Below, in pieces: positions 24,038-32,311 of a stretch of 64,000 nucleotides of DNA. A program made the position numbers and the translations under genes. Positions within the stretch are counted from its first letter, which is position 1. Every line of letters begins with the position of its first letter. A model generated the notes under the pieces. That model was not told the DNA's origin. It did not search any database and worked only from the letters and a program-made list of their open reading frames with translations. Source of the DNA: UBA1240 sp045599185. GTDB taxonomy: Bacteria; Spirochaetota; Spirochaetia; Treponematales; Treponemataceae. The stretch lies in assembly GCA_045599185.1 (NCBI GenBank), contig JAZRVO010000002.1, positions 1 through 64,000 of the forward strand. The letters are read 5' to 3'.

Positions 24038-24214
24038 TTAAGCGTTTTTTGCGTTTTTGATAGCAGCTTTGCAGTATTTACAAATCTGTGCTTTTACGCC
24101 ATCAATTTCCTGTTCATACAGAACTTTGATTCCGTCTTTTTTACAGCGCGCACATGTTCCGCGACCGTGGGCTGGTTTGTCAAGAATACCTTTTCCGCGA
24201 TGAGCTTTTGACAT
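24038..24214 (-). CDS. 58-residue zinc-ribbon protein after rplQ
   Basis: A short gene with CARC at residues 21-24 and CKYC at 45-48, a four-cysteine zinc ribbon. The first 20 residues are basic (MSKAHRGKGILDKPAHGRGT) and the C-terminus is Lys/Ala-rich, a composition typical of ribosomal or RNA-binding proteins. It starts 16 nt after the rplQ stop, with AGGAG before the ATG (complement of 24212-24214), and precedes the operon terminator. I do not recognise it as one of the standard ribosomal proteins. It could be a lineage-specific ribosomal subunit or a translation-associated factor. The intact cysteines and placement argue for a real gene. Confidence 0.8.
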   Translation of the reverse strand: MSKAHRGKGILDKPAHGRGTCARCKKDGIKVLYEQEIDGVKAQICKYCKAAIKNAKNA

Positions 24215-24230
24215 ATAGAACTCCTACAGT

Positions 24231-24716
24231 TTATTTTTCATCGCTCTTTGACGATGCACGCTTTTTTGAAGCTGGTTTTTCAGCTTTTTCTTCTGCTTTA
24301 TCAGCAGCTTTTTTTGCCGGTTTGGCTTCTTTCTTTTCAGCTTTTTCGTCTACATCAAGTTTGTAGTCTACAAGTTCAAGAATTACCATATCAGCAGCGT
24401 CGCCTTGACGATAACCAATTTTAAGAATGCGGGTGTAACCACCATTGCGTTCTTTCATTCTAGGTCCGATTTCGTTGAACAATTTTGCAAGAACAATTTC
24501 GTCCTGAATGTAGCGTGCAGCTTGTCTGCGGTTGTGCACAGAATCAACTTTGCTGCGGGTAATCAGTTTTTCAGCAGCCTTACGAACTTCAAGAGCCTTT
24601 GCTTTTGTAGTTGTAATGCGTTCATATCTGAAAAGAGATGTTACCATATTACGAGACATAGCACGGCGATGTGCTGTAGTCCGTGAAAGCGGGTTAAAAC
24701 CGTATTTATGATTCAT
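24231..24716 (-). CDS. rplQ: 50S ribosomal protein L17 with C-terminal tail
   Basis: Residues 1-118 are a normal L17 (LSRTTAHRRAMSRNMVTSLF, RITTTKAKALEVRKAAEKLI, RMKERNGGYTRILKIGYRQGDAADMVILEL). Residues 119-161 are an added Lys/Ala/Glu-rich tail (KKEAKPAKKAADKAEEKAEK) not found in the E. coli protein. It overlaps rpoA by 11 nt. L17 lies at the exit-tunnel side of the 50S subunit, so the tail may reach the ribosome surface. Confidence 0.97.
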   Translation of the reverse strand: MNHKYGFNPLSRTTAHRRAMSRNMVTSLFRYERITTTKAKALEVRKAAEKLITRSKVDSVHNRRQAARYIQDEIVLAKLFNEIGPRMKERNGGYTRILKIGYRQGDAADMVILELVDYKLDVDEKAEKKEAKPAKKAADKAEEKAEKPASKKRASSKSDEK

Positions 24717-25761
24717 CAGATTCTTCCTTCTGCTTTGGTAAATTTACCGCATCTTTAAGATGAGAATAATCTGTCATACCAAGATTAAGGTTCCATTCAA
24801 GAAGCTTTTCTTTAATTTCAAGAAGACTCTTCTTTCCGAAGTTTCTTGTCTTGGCAATGTCATCTTCAGTTTTGCGTGTTAATTCGCCAATAGTACGAAT
24901 ATTTGCATTCTTCAGACAGTTTGAAGAACGAACTGAAAGTTCAAGTTCTTCTACAGGAGTATTAAGAAGCTGTTTGATGCGGTCATCCCCATCATCAAGC
25001 TCATCTGAATGCCCAATTTCATTGTCATTGAAGTTAACAAAAATTGAAAAGTGATCCTTAATAATTTTTGCAGCTTCTGCCAATGCATCATCTGGAGCAA
25101 TTGTTCCGTCTGTCCAAATTTCAATAATCAGCTTTTCGTAGTCGTTACGCTGGCCAACACGACAAGGTTCAATAGAATATTTAACCTTTGGAATTGGAGT
25201 GAAAATTGCATCCATCGGAATTGTACCAATTACTTCAATGTAATGCTCATTCACTTCTGCCGGAACATAACCTCTTCCCAAGTCAATCTGAAGTTCAATC
25301 TCAAGACGAGCTGACTCCATCATTGTTAATACCGGGAAATCCTTGGTCATAACTTCCAAAGAACCTTCTTTATTGAACATGTCACTTGTAACAGTTCCAG
25401 GTCCGTTAAACTCAAACAGGATAGTATCCTGTTCCATGTCTGCCGGAAGCTTAAGACGAAGCTGTTTAAGGCTGTTCAGCACCTCAAGCGTGTCTTCTAC
25501 TACATTTGGAATGGTATCAAACTCGCTTGAGATTACATGTGGCACACCGTCTGCATCATAAGATGTGATGCGTACAGCTGTTATTGCGTAGCCCTGAATT
25601 GATGACAACAATACTCTGCGCAGGGTATTTCCTACTGTTGTACCGAAACCAATTTCAAAAGGGTAAGCAACGAACTTTCCGTATGAAGAAGTATTTTCTT
25701 CATGTTCAAAGTTAACACCTTTAGGTTTCTTAAATCCTTTAAGCAGATTTTTGCGGGCCAT
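24706..25761 (-). CDS. rpoA: RNA polymerase alpha subunit
   Basis: 351 residues, somewhat longer than E. coli alpha. The N-terminal assembly domain has FVAYPFEIGFGTTVGNTLRRVLLSSIQGYA, and the C-terminal domain has LELSVRSSNCLKNANIRTIGELTRKTEDD with the NFGKKSLLEIKEKL helix. The conserved arginine of the DNA- and activator-binding surface is retained in the SVRSSNCLK segment. An acidic tail ends the protein. It follows rpsD by 9 nt and overlaps rplQ. Confidence 0.98.
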   Translation of the reverse strand: MARKNLLKGFKKPKGVNFEHEENTSSYGKFVAYPFEIGFGTTVGNTLRRVLLSSIQGYAITAVRITSYDADGVPHVISSEFDTIPNVVEDTLEVLNSLKQLRLKLPADMEQDTILFEFNGPGTVTSDMFNKEGSLEVMTKDFPVLTMMESARLEIELQIDLGRGYVPAEVNEHYIEVIGTIPMDAIFTPIPKVKYSIEPCRVGQRNDYEKLIIEIWTDGTIAPDDALAEAAKIIKDHFSIFVNFNDNEIGHSDELDDGDDRIKQLLNTPVEELELSVRSSNCLKNANIRTIGELTRKTEDDIAKTRNFGKKSLLEIKEKLLEWNLNLGMTDYSHLKDAVNLPKQKEESDES

Positions 25762-25770
25762 CTAAGCTCC

Positions 25771-26364
25771 TTATCTAGAGTAGAACTCAACGATGAGGTT
25801 CTCTTGAACTGGATAGTCAATATCAGCTTTTGTTGCCAATGCAACAACTTTACCAGTAAAGTTGTCTCTATCAATTTCAAGCCAAGCTGGAACAGCTCTG
25901 TCACCGTTCTTAGCAAGAATCAATTTAATTCCTGTAGAAGTTTTGCTCTTTTCCTTGATAGAAATTACATCGCCAACTTTTACAAGATAAGATGGAATGT
26001 CAACTTTTGCGCCATTAACGATAATGTGTCCATGACTAACCATCTGGCGAGCTTCGTCACGAGTTTTTGCAAAACCCAATCTGAAAACTACGTTGTCCAA
26101 ACGACTTTCAAGAAGCTGAAGGAGCATTTCACCTGTAACACCATGTTTTTTTGTTGCCATGACATAGTAGCGGTGGAACTGTTTTTCCAAAATTCCGTAA
26201 ATGAATTTAACCTTCTGCTTTTCTTTAAGCTGAATACCATATTCAGAAGTTTTTCTGCGGGTTTCTTTCTGGTTTCTTTTTGAAACTTTTCCGTAACCCA
26301 TAACAACTGGATTAATTCCTAATGCTTTGCAGCGTTTTAATAAGGGTTGTGAACTTTTTCCCAT
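25771..26364 (-). CDS. rpsD: 30S ribosomal protein S4
   Basis: 197 residues with the S4 N-terminal region and the RNA-binding S4 domain (LLQLLESRLDNVVFRLGFAKTRDEARQMVSHGHIIVNGAKVDIPSYLVKVGD). It has no N-terminal zinc cysteines, so it is the C-minus type. In other bacteria S4 represses its own operon by binding a pseudoknot in the leader. A candidate leader hairpin here is the one before rpmJ. Confidence 0.98.
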   Translation of the reverse strand: MGKSSQPLLKRCKALGINPVVMGYGKVSKRNQKETRRKTSEYGIQLKEKQKVKFIYGILEKQFHRYYVMATKKHGVTGEMLLQLLESRLDNVVFRLGFAKTRDEARQMVSHGHIIVNGAKVDIPSYLVKVGDVISIKEKSKTSTGIKLILAKNGDRAVPAWLEIDRDNFTGKVVALATKADIDYPVQENLIVEFYSR

Positions 26365-26382
26365 TACTCACGTTCTCCTTCG

Positions 26383-26763
26383 TTACATGCGGCGTGTCTT
26401 TCTAGGACGACAGCCATTGTGTGGGATAGGAGTTACATCAGAAATTGATTTAACCTTGAGTCCCAGAGCACCCAAAGAACGTACTGCTGATTCACGACCA
26501 ACACCAGGTCCTTTTACGTACACATGCACTTCACGTAAACCGTAACTTGCTGCTTTTTGAACAGCTGTTTCTGCAACAGTTTGTGCTGCAAAAGGTGTAG
26601 ACTTTTTAGCGCCACGGAATCCGAGTCCGCCTGAAGATGCCCAAGAAAGAGCATTACCATTTAAGTCTGTGATAGTTACAATTGTATTGTTGAACGTTGC
26701 CTGAATGTAAACATTACCTTCATAAACGCTCTTTTTTTCTTTCCGTTTTTTTACGGTTGCCAC
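26383..26763 (-). CDS. rpsK: 30S ribosomal protein S11
   Basis: 126 residues. The S11 signature is clear: ATFNNTIVTITDLNGNALSWASSG, GFRGAKKSTPFAAQTVAE, VYVKGPGVGRESAVRSL and the C-terminal DVTPIPHNGCRPRKTRRM. It lies in the platform of the 30S subunit. Co-transcribed with rpsM, 24 nt apart. Confidence 0.98.
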   Translation of the reverse strand: MATVKKRKEKKSVYEGNVYIQATFNNTIVTITDLNGNALSWASSGGLGFRGAKKSTPFAAQTVAETAVQKAASYGLREVHVYVKGPGVGRESAVRSLGALGLKVKSISDVTPIPHNGCRPRKTRRM

Positions 26764-26787
26764 GTTAATCTACCTCCGAGCTAACTA

Positions 26788-27153
26788 CTACTTCTTCTTT
26801 CCAGCAACGGTCTTTTTCTTACCTTTGCGTGTACGAGAATTTGTACGAGTCCGCTGTCCGCGAACAGGCAAGCCCTTTCTGTGACGAAGACCACGATAGC
26901 TTCCGATATCCATCAAACGTTTGATGTTAAGACCAATTTCGGAACGAAGGCGACCTTCTACTTTGTATTCAGATTCAATCAACTTGCGAAGTTCGTTAAC
27001 TTCATCAACTGACAAATCGTTCATCATTCTGTCTGGTGCAATGTTTGATTTTTTACAAATTGCATTGGCAGAAGAACGTCCAATACCGTAAATATAGGTC
27101 AACGAAACACATACATGCTTATTAGGGAGGTCAACTCCCGCAATTCGAGCCAT
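26788..27153 (-). CDS. rpsM: 30S ribosomal protein S13
   Basis: 121 residues: RIAGVDLPNKHVCVSLTYIYGIG, the helix-turn segment, GLRHRKGLPVRGQRTRTNSRTRKG and a basic KKKTVAGKKK end. S13 contacts the P-site tRNA and the 50S subunit. It lies 12 nt after rpmJ. Confidence 0.98.
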   Translation of the reverse strand: MARIAGVDLPNKHVCVSLTYIYGIGRSSANAICKKSNIAPDRMMNDLSVDEVNELRKLIESEYKVEGRLRSEIGLNIKRLMDIGSYRGLRHRKGLPVRGQRTRTNSRTRKGKKKTVAGKKK

Positions 27154-27165
27154 TTAATTTACTCC

Positions 27166-27279
27166 TCAGCCCTGGCGCTGCTTGTGCTTAGGATTATCAC
27201 AGATAATGCGAACAATTCCGTTTCTCTTGATAACCTTGCATTTATCGCAGATGGGCTTTACGCTGGTTCGTACTTTCAT
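27166..27279 (-). CDS. rpmJ: 50S ribosomal protein L36
   Basis: A 37-residue gene reading KVRTSVKPICDKCKVIKR, then IVRIICDNPKHKQRQG. The zinc ligands C11, C14, C27 and H32 are all present, so this is the zinc-binding form. It lies between secY and rpsM, the usual junction of the spc and alpha operons. A 119-nt spacer with a hairpin precedes it. Confidence 0.96.
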   Translation of the reverse strand: MKVRTSVKPICDKCKVIKRNGIVRIICDNPKHKQRQG

Positions 27280-27307
27280 AAAATCCCCCTTGGAATTTGT
27301 GCTAAAA

Positions 27308-27350
27308 GCGACACCGATATAACACGTCGCAATGACAGCATCGGTATCGC
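27308..27350 (-). promoter_or_regulatory. Hairpin in the secY-rpmJ spacer, candidate alpha-operon leader
   Basis: GCGACACCGAT (27308-27318) and ATCGGTATCGC (27340-27350) pair over 11 positions with a single mismatch and a 21-nt loop. In the mRNA it ends 29 nt before rpmJ. There is no T-run, so it is not a terminator. Confidence 0.55.
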
Positions 27351-27398
27351 ATATTTAACACTATTTTCCAAACTTAATCTACAGGTTTCTCTCAAAAA

Positions 27399-28718
27399 CT
27401 ACAGATTTCTTGAGCGAAGCTTACCTTTTTTAACAAGACCATCGTGATGGTGCATCTTAAGAAGAGCTTCAACCTGACTCATTGTATCCAGGTCAACGCC
27501 AACAAGAATCAAAAGTGAAGTACCACCCATCAACATTGAAATTGACTGTGGAAATCCAAAAAGATTCTGGATTACCGTAGGGATTACGGCAATGACTGCA
27601 AGATACAAAGATCCCGGCAGAATAAGTCTGTTAAGAACTTTCTGCATATATTCTTCAGTTTTGTCAGTTCTAATTCCAGGAATCGAGCCGCCGTTTTCCC
27701 GAACTTGCTTTGCGATTTCTGTGGGGTTCAGTGTTACCTGAGTGTAGAAGTATGCAAAGAAAACAATAAGAAGAACCAACAAAATGTTATACCACCAACC
27801 AGTGGGTGACAAGAATGTTGCAAGTTTGTTAAGCCATCTAACATTTGATGCAAAACTGGTAGCAATCTGAATCGGGAAGGTCAAAAATGTAGATGCAAAA
27901 ATAACCGGAATAACACCAGACGGGTTAATCTTGAACGGAATATAAGTGCTCTGACCACCATACATCTTTCTACCGACTACGCGTTTTGCATAATGTATCG
28001 GTATCTTGCGCTGTCCCTGCTGTTCAAGAACAACAAGGGCAATAATTCCAACAAACATAATGAGTACGACAACAACAAAAACAGGGTTAATGTCGCCGTT
28101 GCGTACCATACGTCCTAATTCCCAAACTGCAGAAGGCAGGCGAGCAACGATACCAGCAAAGATGAGCATAGAAATGCCGTTTCCAATACCACGAGCTGTA
28201 ATCTGTTCACCCATCCAAACTGTAATCATTGTACCAGTTGTAACAGTAACCATAACAATCGCGTTAAACAAAACACGATTGCTGATCATAATTGCATCTG
28301 GAATGCTTCTTGCATAAACAGTTACAGCAACAGACTGAATCAGACATACAAAAATTGTACCGATTCTAGTCCATGCTGCAACTTTTTTCTGTCCCCCGTC
28401 CTCTTGAGCAATTCTCTTGAGACTGGGGAAGATGATTAAAGCAAGTTGCATAATAATTTGGGTTGAAATATACGGCATAACACCAAGCATAAACACGGAA
28501 AAGTTCGAGAAGGCACCGCCTGCGAAAAAGTCCATGTAATCAACAAACGCATTTCCACGAGTTTGTGAGTTAAAAAATGCTGTAAGAGCCTGTGGATTAA
28601 TTCCCGGAATTGTGAGAACGCTTCCCAGACGGAACACTGCGAGCATTACAAAAGTAAAGAAAATCCGCTCGCGGAGCTCTTTAACCTTCAGCATGTTGAC
28701 TATTGGGTTGTTTGCCAT
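27399..28718 (-). CDS. secY: Preprotein translocase subunit SecY
   Basis: A 439-residue integral membrane protein with ten hydrophobic segments. The first segment follows LRERIFFTFVMLAVFRLGSVL, the plug region contains FFNSQTRGNAFVDY, and PYISTQIIMQLALIIFPSLK, GIGNGISMLIF and the cytoplasmic loop IHYAKRVVGRKMYGG are typical. It forms the Sec channel with SecE (secE is at 51813-51992). It lies between rplO (17 nt) and rpmJ (119 nt) at the end of the spc block. Confidence 0.98.
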   Translation of the reverse strand: MANNPIVNMLKVKELRERIFFTFVMLAVFRLGSVLTIPGINPQALTAFFNSQTRGNAFVDYMDFFAGGAFSNFSVFMLGVMPYISTQIIMQLALIIFPSLKRIAQEDGGQKKVAAWTRIGTIFVCLIQSVAVTVYARSIPDAIMISNRVLFNAIVMVTVTTGTMITVWMGEQITARGIGNGISMLIFAGIVARLPSAVWELGRMVRNGDINPVFVVVVLIMFVGIIALVVLEQQGQRKIPIHYAKRVVGRKMYGGQSTYIPFKINPSGVIPVIFASTFLTFPIQIATSFASNVRWLNKLATFLSPTGWWYNILLVLLIVFFAYFYTQVTLNPTEIAKQVRENGGSIPGIRTDKTEEYMQKVLNRLILPGSLYLAVIAVIPTVIQNLFGFPQSISMLMGGTSLLILVGVDLDTMSQVEALLKMHHHDGLVKKGKLRSRNL

Positions 28719-28735
28719 TTTTTAACTTGCTCCGT

Positions 28736-29188
28736 TTACTCGTTTGTAACTTCTACAGTTCCGCCAACTTTTTCAATCTTCTCTTTTGCAGAAGCTGAAA
28801 CTTTGTCAACCGAAACTGTAAGTTTTTTTGTCAATTCACCGTCGCCAAGGATTTTAACCAGCATGTTTGCTTTTTTAAGCAAACCTTTCTGAATCAAACT
28901 TTCCTTGTTTACAGTTTCACCGTCTGCATATCTTTCTTCAATCATTAAAAGATTGAATGTTGCATAGGTTTTCTTGAAAGGATAGTTTGAAAAACCACGC
29001 TGTGCGATACGGCGGTACAAAGGCATCTGACCACCTTCGAAACCAACGTATACCTTGCCGCCAGAACGTGACTGCTGACCTTTGTTACCGCGACCAGCTG
29101 TAGAACCACGTCCAGAAGAAGAACCGCGACCGACAATCCGCTTTTTCTTGTTAGCACCTTCTGGTGCAGTAAGATTAAATTCAGACAT
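28736..29188 (-). CDS. rplO: 50S ribosomal protein L15
   Basis: 150 residues: the glycine/arginine-rich N-terminus (KKKRIVGRGSSSGRGSTAGR, GGKVYVGFEGGQMPLYRRI) and a beta-domain ending in KVGGTVEVTNE. Start and rpmD stop share one base (TAATG), implying translational coupling. Confidence 0.98.
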   Translation of the reverse strand: MSEFNLTAPEGANKKKRIVGRGSSSGRGSTAGRGNKGQQSRSGGKVYVGFEGGQMPLYRRIAQRGFSNYPFKKTYATFNLLMIEERYADGETVNKESLIQKGLLKKANMLVKILGDGELTKKLTVSVDKVSASAKEKIEKVGGTVEVTNE

Positions 29189-29376
29189 TACATCTCCTCC
29201 ACTTTTACAAGGTGAGATACTGCTTTAATCTTTCCGAGAATATCGGGAGTAGCATTCTTCTCAACAGTTGAATTAATTTTGCGCAGACCAAGACTCTTAA
29301 CGGTTGCAACAACCGGTGGTTTCTGTGAGATCGTACTGCGTACTAATGTAATCTTGAGCTTTTTTGTTTCTGCCAT
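29188..29376 (-). CDS. rpmD: 50S ribosomal protein L30
   Basis: 62 residues: KLKITLVRSTISQKP, VVATVKSLGLRKINSTVEK, ILGKIKAVSHLVKVEEM. ATG 29376 is preferred to a GTG four codons upstream because GGGG precedes it at a suitable distance. The length is normal: no N-terminal extension like that reported for Borrelia uL30. Confidence 0.96.
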   Translation of the reverse strand: MAETKKLKITLVRSTISQKPPVVATVKSLGLRKINSTVEKNATPDILGKIKAVSHLVKVEEM

Positions 29377-29378
29377 GA

Positions 29379-29891
29379 TTAACCCCACAAATCCTTAAGA
29401 GTTTTGCCTCTGTTCTTTGCAATTTCTTTGCCGTCCATCAAACATGAAAGAGCTTCGAAAGTTGCACGAACAACGTTTACAGAAGAGTTTGAACCAAGTG
29501 ATTTAGAAAGAACGTCAGTTGCACCTGCTGCTTCCATTACGGCACGAACAGGACCACCAGCGATAATACCGGTACCTGAACAAGCAGGCTTAAGCATTAC
29601 TGAAGAACTTTTGAACTGTGCCTGAACTTCGTGTGGAATTGTTCCGTTTTTAAGAGGAACATTTACGAGGTTTTTTCTGGCCTTTTCAAGACTCTTTCTA
29701 ATTGCTTCTGAAACATCATTTGCTTTTCCAAAACCAAAGCCAACGCGACCTTTTTTGTCACCTACAACAGTAAGTGCAGAAAAAGCCATGCGGCGTCCGC
29801 CTTTTACGGTTTTTGAAGTGCGGTTAAGCTTTACGAGTTTTTCTACAAACTCTTTAGGCTGATCTTTATCATAATTTTTCTGGTGTTCCAT
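29379..29891 (-). CDS. rpsE: 30S ribosomal protein S5
   Basis: 170 residues: the double-stranded RNA-binding N domain (EKLVKLNRTSKTVKGGRRMAF, VVGDKKGRVGFGFGKANDVSEAI) and the C domain (PACSGTGIIAGGPVRAVMEAAG, NVVRATFEALSCL). S5 is central to decoding accuracy. Two nucleotides separate it from rpmD. Confidence 0.98.
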   Translation of the reverse strand: MEHQKNYDKDQPKEFVEKLVKLNRTSKTVKGGRRMAFSALTVVGDKKGRVGFGFGKANDVSEAIRKSLEKARKNLVNVPLKNGTIPHEVQAQFKSSSVMLKPACSGTGIIAGGPVRAVMEAAGATDVLSKSLGSNSSVNVVRATFEALSCLMDGKEIAKNRGKTLKDLWG

Positions 29892-29900
29892 AGCCTTCTC

Positions 29901-30263
29901 CTAGAATTCGATACCGGCTTTGCGAGCGCCGTCAGCAAGAGCTTTAACTACACCATGGTAGAGATAGCCGTTTCTGTCGAAAACTACAGTTGTAATTTTC
30001 TTTTCCTTCAAGCGTTCACCCATGGCTTCACCAAGTTTTGCTGCACCTTCAGTATTAGGCTTAAGTGAAGCAAATTCTTTTTCCAAAGTAGAAATAGAAG
30101 CCAATGTTCTTCCAGCATCGTCGTCAATAACCTGTACATACAAGTTGCAGTTACTGCGAGTTACAGTCATACGTGGACGAGCTGCAGTACCGCGAAGGTT
30201 CTTGCGAATATGAATCTTTCTCTTAAGGCGTCTTCTGTCTTTATCATTAAGTTTCTTATACAT
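29901..30263 (-). CDS. rplR: 50S ribosomal protein L18
   Basis: 120 residues: basic N-terminus (KDRRRLKRKIHIRKNLRGTAARPRMTV), RSNCNLYVQVIDDDAGRTLASIST and the end DRNGYLYHGVVKALADGARKAGIEF. L18 binds 5S rRNA. Lies 12 nt after rplF. Confidence 0.98.
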   Translation of the reverse strand: MYKKLNDKDRRRLKRKIHIRKNLRGTAARPRMTVTRSNCNLYVQVIDDDAGRTLASISTLEKEFASLKPNTEGAAKLGEAMGERLKEKKITTVVFDRNGYLYHGVVKALADGARKAGIEF

Positions 30264-30275
30264 ATCGCTTTACCC

Positions 30276-30815
30276 TTATTTAACGCCGGATTTACCGACT
30301 TTTCTTCTGATATATTCGTTTTCATAACGAATACCCTTACCTTTGTAAGGTTCAGGTTTACGAAGGCTACGAATCTCAGCAGCAAATTCACCAACCTGCT
30401 GCTTGTCAATACCAGAGATTGTTATTTTACCCTGTGCATCTGCTGTAACAGTAAGACCTTCTGGAATTACTGCGATAAAGTCAGATGAATAACCAAGGTT
30501 CATAACAAGCAATTTGCCCTGAACTTCTGCACGGAAACCAACACCGTTTACGATGAGGTTCTTTGTGAAACCTGATGAAACACCAGTAATCATGTTGTTA
30601 ATCAAGTTTCTGTACAAACCATGGGCTGCTTTAGCATCTTTTGAATCATTCTGGCGGGTTACTTCAATGTTAGTACCCTCAACTTTCAAAGAAACGCTGT
30701 TGCTTACTTTCTGTGTCAATTTGCCTTTTGGGCCTTCAACAGAAATTTCGTTGCCGTTAACGCTTACTTTTACACCCGCTGGAATAGCAACGGGAAGTTT
30801 ACCAAGTCTTGACAT
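30276..30815 (-). CDS. rplF: 50S ribosomal protein L6
   Basis: 179 residues from ATG 30815, which has AGGAGG 4 nt upstream. An in-frame upstream start is not supported. Two L6 repeats are visible (IPAGVKVSVNGNEISVEGPKG and VIPEGLTVTADAQGKITISG), with ending motif RKPEPYKGKGIRYENE. Confidence 0.97.
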   Translation of the reverse strand: MSRLGKLPVAIPAGVKVSVNGNEISVEGPKGKLTQKVSNSVSLKVEGTNIEVTRQNDSKDAKAAHGLYRNLINNMITGVSSGFTKNLIVNGVGFRAEVQGKLLVMNLGYSSDFIAVIPEGLTVTADAQGKITISGIDKQQVGEFAAEIRSLRKPEPYKGKGIRYENEYIRRKVGKSGVK

Positions 30816-30826
30816 ACTTCCTCCTA

Positions 30827-31225
30827 TTACCAAACTTTGCAGAGTAATTCGCCGCCAACCAATTTTTCTGCGGCTTTTTTACCAGTGGTAACGCCGATAG
30901 AAGTTGACACGATGATAGTACCATAACCGTTGAAAACGCGTGGCATATCTTTGTAACCAGAATAAACACCGCGACCCGGTGTAGAAATCTTCTGGATTCC
31001 GTGGATTACCGATTTATTATTTTCATCATATTTCAAGAAAACGCGGATAACGTTTGTGCCGTCCTGAGAAATCTTTTTGAAGTTTTTGATGTAACCTTCA
31101 GTTTTCAGGATTTTCACTATTTCAAGCTTAAGCTTAGAAGTAGGAATGTCCACCTTTTCGTGGCCGGCCGAAACCGCATTTCTTACCTTTGTAAGCATAT
31201 CTGCTACTGGATCTGAAACGCTCAT
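30827..31225 (-). CDS. rpsH: 30S ribosomal protein S8
   Basis: 132 residues: DPVADMLTKVRNAVSAGHEKVDIPTSKLK at the start and the C-terminal RNA-binding signature GTIIVSTSIGVTTGKKAAEKLVGGELLCKVW. In E. coli S8 represses the spc operon through a site at rplE. No equivalent helix was tested here. Confidence 0.98.
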   Translation of the reverse strand: MSVSDPVADMLTKVRNAVSAGHEKVDIPTSKLKLEIVKILKTEGYIKNFKKISQDGTNVIRVFLKYDENNKSVIHGIQKISTPGRGVYSGYKDMPRVFNGYGTIIVSTSIGVTTGKKAAEKLVGGELLCKVW

Positions 31226-31237
31226 TATATACTCCTA

Positions 31238-31423
31238 CTACCAGCTAGATTTTGTAACGCCTGGAATAAGGCCTTCGCTTGCCAATTTACGGAAGCAAAC
31301 ACGACACATCTGATATTTCCGTAAATATCCACGTGGACGACCGCAAACCTTACAGCGGTTGTATTTACGTGTGCTGTATTTAGGTGTTGCGTTCGACTTG
31401 ATAATCAAACATTTCTTAGCCAT
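31238..31423 (-). CDS. rpsN: 30S ribosomal protein S14, zinc-binding type Z
   Basis: A 61-residue short S14 with CKVC (residues 24-27) and CRVC (39-42) as zinc ligands, and the end LASEGLIPGVTKSSW. The long zinc-free form is about 100 residues. Having only the zinc form ties the ribosome to zinc supply unless a paralogue exists elsewhere. Confidence 0.98.
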   Translation of the reverse strand: MAKKCLIIKSNATPKYSTRKYNRCKVCGRPRGYLRKYQMCRVCFRKLASEGLIPGVTKSSW

Positions 31424-31434
31424 GAACTCCTCAC

Positions 31435-31986
31435 TTATTTTCTGAAGGGCATGCCAAATTTGGTAAGAAGAACACGAGCGTCGTTATCAGTTGTTGCACT
31501 GGTAACAACGTTAATATTCAAACCGGCGATACGTTCGATTTTATCAAAGTCGATTTCCGGAAAGATAATCTGTTCTGTAATACCAAGAGAATAATTGCCG
31601 TGACCATCAAAGCCTGTTGCTTTGATACCGCGGAAATCCTTAACACGTGGTAATGCAACATTGATGAGGCGGTCAAGGAATTCGTACATTCTTGCACCGC
31701 GCAATGTTACCATTACACCAACTTCATTGCCCTGACGAAGCTTGAAGTTTGCAATAGATTTTTTAGCCTTGGTTTTTACAGCTTTCTGACCGGTAATAGC
31801 CGTTATATCAGTAACTGCGGCATCAAGGAGTTTCTTATTTGCAAGCGCTTCACCAACACCCATGCTAACTACAATCTTTTCGATTTTTGGAGTTTGCATG
31901 ACTGATTTCAATCCGAGCTCTTTGAAAAGCTCAGGGGCGATTGTGTCATTATAGACTTTCTTAAGCCGAGGTTCGTAATTGCTCAT
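31435..31986 (-). CDS. rplE: 50S ribosomal protein L5
   Basis: 183 residues from ATG 31986, whose first base is shared with the rplX stop (TAATG). The longer frame begins with a GTG inside rplX and is not favoured. L5 signatures: QTPKIEKIVVSMGVGEA, TGQKAVKTKAKKSIANFKLR, GNYSLGITEQIIFPEIDFDK. Binds 5S rRNA and P-site tRNA. Confidence 0.97.
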   Translation of the reverse strand: MSNYEPRLKKVYNDTIAPELFKELGLKSVMQTPKIEKIVVSMGVGEALANKKLLDAAVTDITAITGQKAVKTKAKKSIANFKLRQGNEVGVMVTLRGARMYEFLDRLINVALPRVKDFRGIKATGFDGHGNYSLGITEQIIFPEIDFDKIERIAGLNINVVTSATTDNDARVLLTKFGMPFRK

Positions 31987-32300
31987 TACAGAGTTTCTCC
32001 ACATTTACGGCAAACGCGAGTTTTCTTGTCGCCGTCGAGCTTATATCCAATTCTTGTAGGACCGCATTTTTTACATACGATTGCTACATTTGAAATGTGT
32101 ACAGGAGCTTCAACTTCAGCGATTCCGCCTTGGTCTTGCTGACTGCGTTTTTTCATTGCCTTTTTAACAAGGTTAGCGCCAGAAACGATTACTCTGTCTT
32201 TGTCACTGATAATGCGGATTACAGAACCGCGTTTACCTTTGTCTTTTCCGGCAATGATTTCTACTGTATCGTCCTTACGGATGTTAAACTTCTTTTTCAT
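31986..32300 (-). CDS. rplX: 50S ribosomal protein L24
   Basis: 104 residues: the KOW motif KKKFNIRKDDTVEIIAGKDKGKRGSVIRI, then VEAPVHISNVAIVCKKC and RVCRKCGETL. The two C-x2-C pairs (CKKC, CRKC) form a zinc knuckle as in some other bacterial L24 proteins. Confidence 0.98.
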   Translation of the reverse strand: MKKKFNIRKDDTVEIIAGKDKGKRGSVIRIISDKDRVIVSGANLVKKAMKKRSQQDQGGIAEVEAPVHISNVAIVCKKCGPTRIGYKLDGDKKTRVCRKCGETL

Positions 32301-32311
32301 AGTTTAGCCTC

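Noticed and set aside
27308..27350. Terminator between secY and rpmJ
   Set aside because: The stem is strong but no T-run follows, and rpmJ-rpsM continue in the same operon without a clear new promoter.
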